Both the position numbers and the translations under genes were made by a program. The notes under the pieces were generated by a model that was given only the letters and a program-made list of their open reading frames with translations, did not search any database and was not told the origin of the DNA. Positions 9,697-19,478 of a stretch of DNA of 64,000 nucleotides are shown in pieces. Numbering within the stretch: the first letter of the stretch is position 1; each line of letters opens with the position of its first letter. The DNA comes from Hirsutella rhossiliensis (taxonomy: Eukaryota > Ascomycota > Sordariomycetes > Hypocreales > Ophiocordycipitaceae), in NCBI RefSeq assembly GCF_020360975.1, contig NW_025408677.1:2728001-2792000 (forward strand). Reading direction: 5' to 3'.

Positions 9697-11330
9697 ATGA
9701 TGAGCTTCGATGGAGGCACGGCATACGCCGAATCAGACGCCGATGACGAGTACGAGCGAAGCATCGGCGACAGGTCCCCCGTCGGAGACTCGGAGGCATC
9801 CCCCATCGATTCCGAGCCATCGACATCGGCCGAGCACACCCCCACGACCTACGCACACCGTGGCAGCGCTGACCGCTTGCCCGAGACCATAATAACCAAC
9901 TGGACGGCCGATGAGTGCGCCGACTTTATCGGCTCCGTCGGCTTGCCCCAGTATGCCGATCGTTTTGTTGGTACGTGCTTGTCCTCGTGGCACCGACATT
10001 GCCTTGCGTACCGCCTCTGCCCTGGGCCCTGGTTGACTGACGAGAACCTGCGTCTGGCTGCAGAAAACGAAATCGTTGGTGAGGCGCTGATAGCGCTACA
10101 GCACGACGACCTGAAGAGCATGGGCATTGCCAGTGTCGGTCATCGGCTTACTATCCTTAAGAGCGTCTATGATGTCAAAAAGGCCCAGGACGTGCCCTTT
10201 GAGAGTGACCACTATCTACCGCTGTGTAAGGCATCCACCCATCCAACTCGTGCTCGCGCTTTCCTCGGGCCAAGAGGCTGACGAGAGCAGCTGCCGACGC
10301 CGAAGCACAGTATGCCACGGCCACACTCAAGGATATCAAGCATCTGGTCGAGCAGCTGCGCCTGCGAGATGAGCGGATGAGTCTGCTCGAACAGGACCTG
10401 CGGCGGACGACGGATGACTTTAGGCGCCTCCGGGAAGACATGCTTCCGGCGTTACGCCTGGTCAAGGATGCGCAGCAGCCGTTGCCCAACTTGAGCGGCA
10501 GCTCCCAGTCTTATAGTTACGAGCCGACACTATCGCCGCCTGTTCCGACGCCGCCTCCCGGCCAGGGGCCCGGCCCCGGGGTCATGCGGTCATATTCGCA
10601 AAGGAAGATTTTGATTGGGGCGACGCCAAAGGGAACCTCACCCACGCAAACGTCGCACGAGAGGACGATAGCCGAACAGACGTTGGATCCCGCCAACGCG
10701 GCGGAGCGGGCCGTCATGTCGTCGTCGCATCTCGCGGCCATGAACGGCTCCGCCCTGAACTCGACGGTTTCGTCTGCCTATCCCTCGCCCAACATCCCCT
10801 CGCCGACGTCGCCGCAAACCCACTTGACCGGCACGACGCTTGCTTCCCGATCATACCGTGGCGAAACCCCCACGCCATCCAACCGTGGAACGCTCACCGA
10901 AAGCGATCACACAAACTATGGTGGACGCGACAAAACACCCGGCACCGCGCCGCTTCGACGGCGAGAAACCCCGGTGCCCGACACGCCCAGCACTAGCAAT
11001 GCGTCTGTCGAGATATTCAAGTCGTTCCGCGTCAGCATGGACGACCCGTGCCACAAGGTTCTCCCGGCTGCGCTCAAGAAGTACCAGATCAACGCCCCTT
11101 GGGACCAGTACGCCTTGTATATTGTTTACGGCGACCAGGAGCGCTGCCTGGGCATGGACGAGAAGCCCCTGATCTTGTTCAAGCAGCTGGACAAGGAAGG
11201 CAAGAAGCCGATGTTTATGCTTCGCAAGACGAACAACGCCCAGGTCGACGGCGACCCGGGAAGCGCGGGCATGGGCGGTGCCGCGAGGGGCGCGTCGACG
11301 GGATATGACCCACCGGGAGGCATTATATGA
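9697..11330 (+). CDS. STE50: Ste50-type MAPK adaptor (SAM + RA domains), two introns
   Basis: Exons 9,697-9,970, 10,064-10,225 and 10,291-11,330 give 491 aa, the usual size for Ste50. Ste50 tethers the MAPKKK Ste11 to membrane-bound Cdc42 and to osmosensor adaptors, serving the mating, invasive-growth and osmotic MAPK cascades. Seen: an acidic N-terminus; a SAM domain at about residues 67-127 (TNWTADECADFIGSVGLPQY, continuing after intron 1); a coiled-coil-like stretch at about 158-205; a Pro/Ser/Thr-rich linker; and a C-terminal Ras-association (ubiquitin-fold) domain at about 385-464 (VEIFKSFRVSMDDPCHKVLP). The frame is open further upstream but without an ATG; the first in-frame ATG is 9,697, immediately followed by a second. 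Removing the introns restores a continuous SAM domain, which supports the splice model. Confidence 0.93.
9971..10063 (+). other. STE50 intron 1
   Basis: 93 nt, GTACGT donor, CTGAC branch site at about 10,036, CAG acceptor at 10,061-10,063. It interrupts the SAM domain between RFV and ENEIVGEAL in phase 1. Its length is a multiple of three and it has no in-frame stop, so the unspliced frame stays open and could mislead gene prediction. Confidence 0.9.
10226..10290 (+). other. STE50 intron 2
   Basis: 65 nt, GTAAGG donor, CTGAC branch site at about 10,278, CAG acceptor at 10,288-10,290. It joins the end of the SAM region (HYLPL) to the coiled-coil segment in phase 1. Splicing is required here, because the unspliced frame ends in TGA at 10,279-10,281. 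Confidence 0.9.
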
Positions 11331-13013
11331 TGAGTCTGCGGCGAAAGCCAGCGCAAGTGGCCCCATTCCACATGATGGCTTTTTTCGATATCAACTCGGA
11401 GGCGAACGGGGGAGATGCTTCTGGGAGGCTGCAGCACACAACTTTGGGTGCGTGGCTCCGCCTGGAGCCATGATGACCGCGCACGAGATGACGGTTTGCA
11501 CAATCGACGACCGGCCAAGGTCATGGCCACGGCTGCTCGAACATGGCGACCGTGGACCAGCGTCTATTTGTCCGGTGGCAAGCCTGTAAATGGACGGACG
11601 AGGCAGAAGCAGAGGCAACCCTGGTACCTGGCAAGCGGCACCATGACCTGAAGAGGCGTCCTCGCTGACGACACGAAGAGGAAAAGCGGTACCCTTGATG
11701 GTGCACAAGCCAGATGGCGGCCTGGTTGGACATGGCTCCGCTCGACTCCCATTTCTCATCAATGACTCTTGACGAGGAGCCTTGGACTATGATGGCTCTC
11801 GTGGCCTCGGGACGGAGACTTGGGACAGGGAATATGGAGCGATGGAGACAATGTACATCTAGAGGGGCCTTGGTGTGGCGGAGAGATACGTGGCAGCCGA
11901 GTCTTGGAGGCGTGAGACGAGGGTGGCTGGCTGCGGCATCATGGGACGGCGGCTATGGTGGCGGATTTCGGAGAAGGGGAGATTTGCCGCTCAGCGGTGC
12001 GACACGAGTGAGGGTTGATTACTTTCTTGTCCTTTTCTTTAGTGGGAGGGCTTGCACGGACTGCGACGCAAATGGCTTGCTGGATGTTGAAAGGTGGCGT
12101 TGAACTTGGGCTGGGGAAAATAGCAGGGTGCAGAGAGAGTGTGTAAGTGCAGACGACGGGCTCCCGATGTTGGCGCCTAGACATGTTTGTGTGTTTGGAC
12201 ATGATATGTATACTCTATTCTCTGGCCGACATGGTCAAGACGTGCGTGGTCAAGGAGTCAGTCAAGACAGGCCATGTGGATTGCGCCTACCACGACTGCC
12301 CTACCACGACTGCCCTACCACGACTGCAGGTAATTATATCAAGTGACTGGAATCTCGGGGACAATCATGCAGGGCGGGAAGGGTGCCGCAGTACATTTCG
12401 TGTGCAGCAGGGGAGCATGCGGAAGCGCGTACTCGATACATGGCTGAGGGTGGTTGGAATGCCGGCGGCCCTCCGTTTGGCAAGATTGACGTTGGGCCAA
12501 GCACCGCAGACAGACATTCTCCCTCTCCCTGACGAGCCGACGACGCATCCCTCGTGCCCCGGAGCGAGACAGGCAGCAGCCAGTCCCATGCGCGGCGCCT
12601 TGTGCAGCGGTGGCCATTGCCCGCCGCAGTTTGCCCCGAAGCCGGGGCCGTCACTCTCGCGGCTCTGATCAACTCTGCACTGCTTCATTGTTGCCAACGC
12701 CCGCCAGGCGTCTTGGATATACCGAATCGCCTCATCGCTCTTGACGCCATCCCATCAGCTCGCTGCTGAATGCGAGTGCCGCAGCAAGCGCACATCGAAC
12801 TCTGGCGGTAATCTGGGCTCGCGCGACGGACAAAGGGCAGCCACGCACGACGTCGGCAACGATCAAACATACATACTTGCAGCTTTTTCTCTCCTTGACC
12901 TCTGCTGGGCGTCGTTTGCGGCGGAGCTGCGCGTGGTTCCAGTGGGGAAGACTGACGGAAGCCAAGCAGCCCTTGGCTCCGCCTCGTCTGTGCCGTCGCC
13001 GGCTCGTACCACC
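11331..13013. other. STE50 3' region and intergenic, no gene seen
   Basis: 1.68 kb. Open frames on both strands have arbitrary composition. A 14-bp tandem repeat lies at 12,287-12,327. The last 300 bases are the presumed promoter of the membrane-protein gene at 13,014. The frame of that gene is open upstream to 12,741, but with no ATG before 13,014. Confidence 0.45.
12287..12327. repeat. 14-bp tandem repeat, about 3 copies
   Basis: Unit CTACCACGACTGCC: two perfect copies plus 13 bp of a third. It lies between STE50 and the next gene, with no obvious coding role. Confidence 0.9.
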
Positions 13014-13466
13014 ATGAGCGGCGGCTCCCCTTTCTACCCGTCAGGAGGCCCGTCGCCGATGCCACCGACGACCCTTACGACGACGCCGTGGTCCTCGTCG
13101 TCATCTTCCGCGACCCCCCCCCTGGAGCCGACGCCGACGCCGCCGCCCATGGTGACGCTGCCGGGCGACGTCAACCTGCGCGATCGCGTCATCGAGCTCA
13201 TCAGCGGCGGGTCGGTGGGGGAGAAGATTGTGCGCGGCTTCCTCATCGGCGTGGCCTTGGGGCTCATCGTCGGCGGGCTGTGCTGCTGCTGGATGCCGTG
13301 CTTTGGGCGGGCCGAGCGGGCGCGGCGGCGGCGCGAGCGGGCTGAGAGGACCGCCTTGCTGAGAGGCGAGGCGCCGCTGCCGCTGTCGCCGCGGCCGTCG
13401 CGAGCGGGGAGGAGCTTGAGGGAGACGATGCCGTGGCTGCGCAGGCAACGGGGGCCGGGGACATGA
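13014..13466 (+). CDS. Small single-pass membrane protein, function unknown
   Basis: 150 aa, no intron. The start is the first in-frame ATG and has a good fungal context (ACCACCATGA). The N-terminal ~60 residues are Pro/Ser/Thr-rich and probably disordered. A conserved-looking patch (DVNLRDRVIELISGGSVGEK) precedes one hydrophobic helix of about 22 residues (FLIGVALGLIVGGLCCCWMP) with a Cys triplet at its end. An Arg-rich stretch (RAERARRRRERAERTAL) then suggests a cytosolic C-terminus and an N-out topology. The cysteines next to the helix could be palmitoylated (inference). I do not recognise the family. It is likely real, because composition, start context and the helix fit a protein, but there is no direct homology evidence. 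Confidence 0.6.
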   Translation: MSGGSPFYPSGGPSPMPPTTLTTTPWSSSSSSATPPLEPTPTPPPMVTLPGDVNLRDRVIELISGGSVGEKIVRGFLIGVALGLIVGGLCCCWMPCFGRAERARRRRERAERTALLRGEAPLPLSPRPSRAGRSLRETMPWLRRQRGPGT

Positions 13467-14436
13467 GAGCGTCGACGCCGGGACGAGGAATGGCTGCTGC
13501 AGACTGACGCGGAATCGAAGCCTTTTTCTTTTCCCTTGGCCGCGGGTGACTTTTGGAGTTGGGCGAGGGATCGCGCTACCGGGACCGGCGTTGGGCGTAA
13601 TTAGTGGTCAATCATCTTCTACAGGACGGCAGCACCTTGCTTTCCTTTTCATTTCCCCCTCCCTTCGGCTTCTTTAGTGTGTGAACCGAGCGATACAAGC
13701 CAATACAATCAAGGGTTCATGTCCCAGTCAGTAAACGACCAGGTCCATGAGCAAAGCTGGCGGGCACGAGGAGCTCTTCTGCTGAGGTTGTGCAGAGATG
13801 CCAGCCAGTCCTTTCTACAGTATTGGGTTGGATGACGAGTGACGGCCGTGAAGCTCGGCGTCTGGTGGAGAAGAATGAGGGCGATTCGGCGCGGTCTATG
13901 CCTGGTTACTGCTTTAAACAGGGTGGCTCACAGGGGTGGTAGGTAATTACAGCGGACTACCAGTGGGTTACCTACCAGAGCTATATAAGCGTTATGCGAA
14001 CCCCTGCTATTCCTAGAATCCTATAAATACTTCCTTCATTAAGACGGCCTATCCAAGTGAACTTGAGCACAATCTCTCCTTCTATGTACACACACGCCCT
14101 CTCTAATTTGATGAGTTTCTACGATACTTGTCAGTTTCTATACCAAACGTTTATGCGTTACGAAATCAGCTTACGTATGACGGTCAAAGCATGCTTTCCT
14201 CGTTATAATGCGAGGAAAATGTGTTCGTAGCGGGCTCTAGGCATCAGTTTCTAATTTCCCCCAAACGTGAGTTGTTATGCATCTGAAGTTGGGATTCGTA
14301 TACTTAGGGCGTGCAGCTCCGATAACGTCTGCAACTGCCACACTACCTCCTTTCTCTCCAACCCGTCAATTCATCAAGAAGCTACGCCTTAACTTGGTCA
14401 CTTTCTAAGAACACGCAAGCCAATCAAACAAACAAA
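13467..14436. other. Intergenic / promoter of secreted-protein gene
   Basis: About 0.97 kb between two + strand genes, becoming AT-richer toward the right. TATA-like strings occur at about 13,983 (TATATAAG) and about 14,022 (TATAAATA). The stretch just before the start at 14,437 is A/C-rich (CAAACAAACAAA), typical of fungal 5' leaders. No gene seen. Confidence 0.45.
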
Positions 14437-15054
14437 ATGAAGCTCCATCCTCTCATACTTGCTACTTTCGCAAGTCTGGCCCTTGCGGGACTACTCGGCA
14501 AAAGACAAGATTCCAATTCCGGTAAAATCGGAACCAATGGAATGATCACAGCGAATGTGGTTGAACAGCTCTGCAATGATGTCTATAGCAGTGACGCAGA
14601 GTGCAGGGAGGAAGGAAACCGATGCATACAAAATTCTAGGTTTCCTAAACTTACATTTGATGAAGCTGTCGACAAATTTACGTTTCGACAGCTCAGAGCA
14701 ATCGGCAAATGTCTCGACAGCTCTAGAAAGGGAAGTGGAGAGCTCAAAAAGAGCTCTGGCCCTGGAAATGCACCGCCGGAGAAGAGCCCTGACCTTGGAA
14801 GTACACCGCCAGAGAAGAGCCCTGACCTTAGAGGTACACAGCCCCTAAATGAGATCAACTCTTATATCGAAATTTTCTGTCTATACCAACACAAAAACGA
14901 ACTAATCGACCCTCATTGCGGGCCTGTTCTACAGTGTAGGATGATATTTACAGCTAGTATACGTCAAATGCCAGAGAGCAAACGTCAGGAATATAAGGAT
15001 TGTATGGAGAAAATAGGGTATGGTAGTACAGTAAACCTAGGCTATAACGATTAG
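14437..15054 (+). CDS. Secreted cysteine-rich protein, candidate effector
   Basis: 205 aa, no intron. It has a clear signal peptide (MKLHPLILATFASLALA) followed by GLLGKRQ, a dibasic KR that could be a Kex2 site. The mature part has eight cysteines, four before and four after a central repeat; an even number fits disulfide pairing. Three copies of an 11-residue unit (such as KSPDLGSTPPE) form a Pro/Ser-rich spacer at about residues 105-136. The 5' region and most of the gene retain normal CA/TG content, so it is not RIP-mutated. It lies directly against the RIP-saturated transposon block, a common location for fungal effectors and lineage-specific secreted proteins. I recognise no family. The last codons and the stop lie in sequence resembling the neighbouring RIP-mutated DNA, so the C-terminus may be altered. 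Confidence 0.75.
   Translation: MKLHPLILATFASLALAGLLGKRQDSNSGKIGTNGMITANVVEQLCNDVYSSDAECREEGNRCIQNSRFPKLTFDEAVDKFTFRQLRAIGKCLDSSRKGSGELKKSSGPGNAPPEKSPDLGSTPPEKSPDLRGTQPLNEINSYIEIFCLYQHKNELIDPHCGPVLQCRMIFTASIRQMPESKRQEYKDCMEKIGYGSTVNLGYND
14749..14844 (+). repeat. 33-bp coding tandem repeat, 3 copies
   Basis: Copies at 14,749-14,781, 14,782-14,814 and 14,815-14,844 (last one partial) within the secreted-protein gene. Each encodes K-S-[SP]-[GD]-x-[GR]-x-x-P-P-E or a close variant. Copies 2 and 3 are most alike. In-frame minisatellites of this kind often vary in copy number between strains. Confidence 0.9.
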
Positions 15055-16969
15055 GGTATATTACGATTATCGGGATATAACGATAAGATAAGCGATAAGT
15101 CTATATAATTAGCTAGTAAAGGGCTTATCTCTCGATAATAATAATATCGTTTAGAATTTACTAATAAAGCTATTTATTATACTAAAGTATTATTAAAGGT
15201 ATATACTTAGTAGTAATTTTTATAAGTATTACTAACTATATATATATATATTACTATCTATATATTCGCCTTATTTTTAAGATATATACTAACGCTAGCC
15301 CGCCCCGCCTATTTATACCGCGCGCGCCTAGTAAGTACCTATACTACTTAAATGCCTATACCCGTGCCTACGCCCGCCTATATATATATATAGAGGTAAT
15401 AAAGGCTATATAATATATGCCTCTTAATTTGCTTAAATAATATATTTCCGAGCCTTAAGCTTAAAGTTATAATAATCGGCCCGTTAATTAATCCGGCTCC
15501 TCCTTTAGCCCTTATAGCTATATAGGTGGCGGCGGCGCCGCCTTAATTATATCCTACTTAACGATCCCTCTAACGCCTAACGAAGCCGGCTATCCTAACG
15601 AAGCCGGCGGCGCGCCCCTCCTACCGCGTCCTCCTCTTAATCCCCTTCCCCTTATATTTCCTCGAACTAACGATCTTTGTTATAACGCTATAAGAGAGCG
15701 CGGGCTATAGCTAAGTTTATCGATCTCGTCCCGCCCCCGGCGCCTTCTAACGCTCGCGTTAAGCCGCCTTAAGCTAGCTTAACTTAAATTAGGAAGCTAT
15801 AACGCCTATATAGCCGTAATAGGCGGCTATACCTTTAGTACTAGCTATAATACCGTCTATAATACCGTCTATAATGCCCTCGCTATAAGGGAACTTAGTA
15901 TAGGTAGCTTATTATTATAGGGCCGGCTATATATAACGGTAATAATATTAGGATTATAGATTTATAGTAATAGCTCCTTAAGGTCTTAATAGTTATAATT
16001 AATATTAAAATTACTTAAAAAGGGGGGGTTCTTTACTAACGGCTTCTTAAGCTACTATCGTAAGAGAATATTACGCTTCTTAAGTATTAAACTAGCTTAG
16101 AAGCGTTAAAGGATTATATATATATAAGGGAGCTTAAATTAGTATTTAAATCGCTTACTATAAGGTTATAATAGCTATAGTTAGTAGGAACACCGTTCCT
16201 TATAATTATAAAGAAATAATAAGTATAGGGAGGCTCTATAAAATAAGCTAGTAAAAAGAAGCTCTATAATATAGTCTAAGGGAATAACCCTTAAAGATAA
16301 GAGTATTACTATTTATATAGATAAAAGTCTCTATTTATATAGACGATTTACTTTTTCTACGTATACCCCGCCCGCCTAGGCCCCGCTACCTAATTTAGCT
16401 ATACTAATATAGTAAAGGAGGGAGCTATACTAGCGTAAAGATTATATATACCTATAAGCCTAGGGTAGCTTAATTCGTTTAAATAATATATCTTCGCGAT
16501 TATCGCGAGATATACGTATATTATATTATATATTACGGCCCGGCTAATAGTCCGGCCTAGGCTATATAGGCGTAGGCTATATAGCTAAGATAACCTCCTC
16601 TACCGACGAGGCTAGCGTAGCCCTTATACCTCTACCCTATCTCTCTCGAGATCCCCTTCCCTATATATTTACGCGCGCTCGCGATCTTCCTAATAACGTC
16701 TAGGTAGAGCCCTAATTGCCTCCTTTATCGATCTCGGCTTATATATACGTATAGCGTACGCTAGCGTTAAGGCGGCGGGTGCTTACTTAACTAGACCGCG
16801 GTAGCTATCTCTACGTACCTCTAACTAACTATAAGGCTAGCTATAAAGCTAGCTACGCGGTATCGTCGTCTTTATCTCGATATAGCCTTAGGTCTTAAGG
16901 TATAGGTAGGCTAGTATTCTTAGTAACGTAAGGTCGGCTATAGAGGCTTTAAACGATATTAAGGTCTTA
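15055..16969. other. Unassigned RIP-mutated repeat relics left of Copia A
   Basis: No gene. Three things can be seen. The stretch 15,955-16,310 is a shorter relative of 36,022-36,890 (both contain the G-run followed by CTTCTTAAGCTACTA and both end near GGAATAACCCTTAAAGATAA). The stretch 16,301-16,440 is an inverted relative of about 46,918-47,080. The segments at about 15,420-15,620 and 16,470-16,660 share a similar motif order and may be diverged copies. The sequence directly left of Copia A (to 16,969) continues at 36,027 once A is removed. Confidence 0.5.
16183..16204 (-). repeat. Footprint of the Copia LTR terminus
   Basis: A 22-bp string identical to the last 22 bp (top-strand right end) of the 568-bp Copia LTRs sits alone between unrelated repeat sequence. 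It may be the remnant of a deleted or truncated Copia insertion in the left repeat relative, since the longer right relative at 36 kb lacks it at this position. Confidence 0.45.
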
Positions 16970-16974
16970 GATTT
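16970..16974. repeat. Target-site duplication of Copia A (left)
   Basis: The 5-bp sequence gattt is repeated exactly at 36,022-36,026, directly after the right LTR. Joining the flanks at this point gives a continuous sequence. Confidence 0.8.
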
Positions 16975-17542
16975 TCTTAAGGTATATAAGCAAAAGCGGA
17001 ATTTTAGGAAATTAAGGAATTATATAAGACTATATAATAGAGGGGAAGAAGGAGTATAAGGTAGGATTTTCAACGGAATTTATTAGTAGTATATTAATAT
17101 ATAGAAGAGGTATTAAAGTTAATAATTCTCTATCTATCTACTAGCGGACATACTATCTTATATAGATAATTATAGCTAAATAGAAGAACCTTTTAGGACT
17201 AGATTTAGGCTGCCGTATAGCCCTAAGACTAGGGAATTCCGTGATACCTCGAGTAAATCTAAAAGTATCTTAGTTCTACTAATATTTATATTTAAAGGAG
17301 GTTAGTTATGCCGGTGTTCTTAAGAGGTCTTAGCTAGTATTCTAAGCTAGCTCTATTCCTTTAATTCCCGATTATACGATAACCGGTAACCCGTTTAATA
17401 TATAATAATATATAAAATAACGAGCGATTCTTACTTTATAAGATAAGATTTTATCTATAATTAATATACTACTTATTAGCTTATATAATCGGGAGAGTAT
17501 ATTATAGCTACTTTATTTATAGTAGGAATACCGTTCCTTATA
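16975..17542 (-). repeat. Copia A 3' LTR
   Basis: 568 bp, homologous over its full length to the LTRs at 21,560, 27,005, 35,454, 43,368 and (inverted) 48,906. On the element's sense strand it begins TATAAGGAACGG, presumably TGTAAGG before RIP. It differs from Copia C's left LTR mainly by C-to-T and G-to-A changes. Confidence 0.92.
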
Positions 17543-19287
17543 GCCTCCCTTAAAGAGTAGATTTATATACTCTTTACTAATTTATTTATAGTAATATATA
17601 TATAGGGTAAAAACCTAATTTAGGAAAACTATTCTTATACCTTAATAAGATATATAAAAACCTATTCTTTCTTAGGAAAAAAAATCCTTAGGTATATACT
17701 AATAGAAAAACCTATAATAGGAAAAATCTATAGTTATAATAATTATTTATAGGATAACCTTATATAAGGTAAAACCTATTATTACTAGGAAAATCTTAAT
17801 AGATAAAAACCTAGTAAATACTTTTCTAGGAAACCTAAAAAGGAAAAACCTAGTAAGGGAAAGATATAGAAAGTATAAGAAATATTTAAAAACCCCTTTT
17901 AATTGCTTAGGAACTTATATTAAGGATAGACCGTCTTTAAATTAATAGAGTAATCTAGGTCTTAATTCCTTTATAAATATATTAGCTATATTATCTTTTA
18001 ATTTAATATAAAAAACTTTAATTTCCCCTTCTCTTATACTAGTTCTAGTATAGTAATAGGCTAATCTTATATAATTAGACCTTTTATAAAATTCTAGATT
18101 TCCTACTAATTTAATAGTAGTAGTATTATCCGTTAAAATATAAGGTATAGTATTAGGAATCTTAATAGATAGATCCTTAGTAATAATTTTTAAAAAGTAT
18201 ATTTAAATAAATAGCTTCTTTATTTACCTCCTTAAGGCTAATATACTCTACTTTATAAGTAGAAAGGGCAATAGCCTTCTACTTAAAGTAAGCCTAGCTT
18301 ATTATATTATTATATATATAAAAATAGTAACCGGAAAAGGATTTTCCGTTTATTAAATCTAACGCTTAGCTAGAGTTAGTAAAACCCTTTATATATAGAT
18401 AGGTAAAAGGGATATTATAATTATATTTAATCTTTAGGCTAGAGAGTTTATTTAAATATTTCTAAATTATATTTAAAGCTTTAAAATATATTTAGTCGGG
18501 CTTAGATACGAATCTAGCATAGGAAATTATAGAATATAAGATATCTAGCCTAGTAAATAAGGCTAAGTATAATAAAGATCCTATTTCTTTTTAAAATTAT
18601 AATATATCTTTCTTAGAAGGTAATTCCTTTACTTTTATAAGCTTAAAGCCTACTATAGTAGGTAAATTCGAAGTTCCTAAACCTTCTTTATTAAATTCCT
18701 TTAATTTATTTAAGGTATAATTTTCTTAGGATATATATAGCTCTTTATTTTCTTAGTTTATTATAATATTTAGACCTAAGAAGTCTTTTATATCTCTTAA
18801 GATAGTAAAATCTAGGAATTTAGATAATTCTTTAAATAATCTTTCTTTTATTATAGATTTAAAGGACCCTACTATAAGAAAGTCGTCGATATAAATTACT
18901 AAGGCTATACTATAGTCCTTATTTATAAATACTCCTTTATCTATTAAAAGAGGAAGAAATCTAAGAATATTTAGTATAATATTTAAATAATTATACTAGA
19001 GCTTAGGACTTTATTTTAGGCTATATAATACTTTCTTTAGCTTTACTTTAATTTAACTGGTTTTATATAGGTCTAGGAATTTAGTTAATTTAATTCCTTT
19101 AGCTCTATAAGCTAATCTATATTTTAAATAATATTCTTTAAGAGCGTATTCTTTATAGCCTATAGGAAGATCGATATATACTTTACTATTTATATCGGTA
19201 TATATAAAGGCATTTATTATATCTATCTATAAAGCTTTAAATTTATTAATAATAGCTAAAATAAGTAGAATTCTAATAGATTTAGGT

Positions 19288-19292
19288 CTAGC
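19288..19292. repeat. Target-site duplication of Gypsy B (left)
   Basis: The 5-bp sequence ctagc is repeated at 32,279-32,283. The uninterrupted homologous site in Copia C (about 23,848-23,870) confirms that these 5 bp occur once in the empty target. Confidence 0.85.
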
Positions 19293-19478
19293 TATAAGAG
19301 TCTTTAACTATTATAGGTAATAGGCTTAGGCCGCGGCCTAAGCTATATAGTTATATATAGAGGGCCGGATCCTATAAGTATAGGGGCGGGCTAGCCGTAT
19401 ATAGAAGAGCTCTATATAGCTTATTAATATTATCCTACGGACGGCACCTATATATACGCCTCTACTTACTCCGTAATA
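19293..19478 (+). repeat. Gypsy B 5' LTR
   Basis: 186 bp, same length as and homologous to 32,093-32,278. It contains the self-complementary core AGGCCGCGGCCT. It differs from the right LTR mainly by transitions, for example GGACGG on the left against AAATAG on the right. Confidence 0.9.

Noticed and set aside
12147..12668. 173-codon plus-strand open frame between STE50 and the membrane-protein gene
   Set aside because: It includes a tandem repeat and arbitrary composition, with opposing open frames of similar length. No domain seen.
12741..13013. Upstream extension of the small membrane protein
   Set aside because: The frame is open but has no ATG, and the composition differs from the downstream protein. 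The ATG at 13,014 has a good start context.
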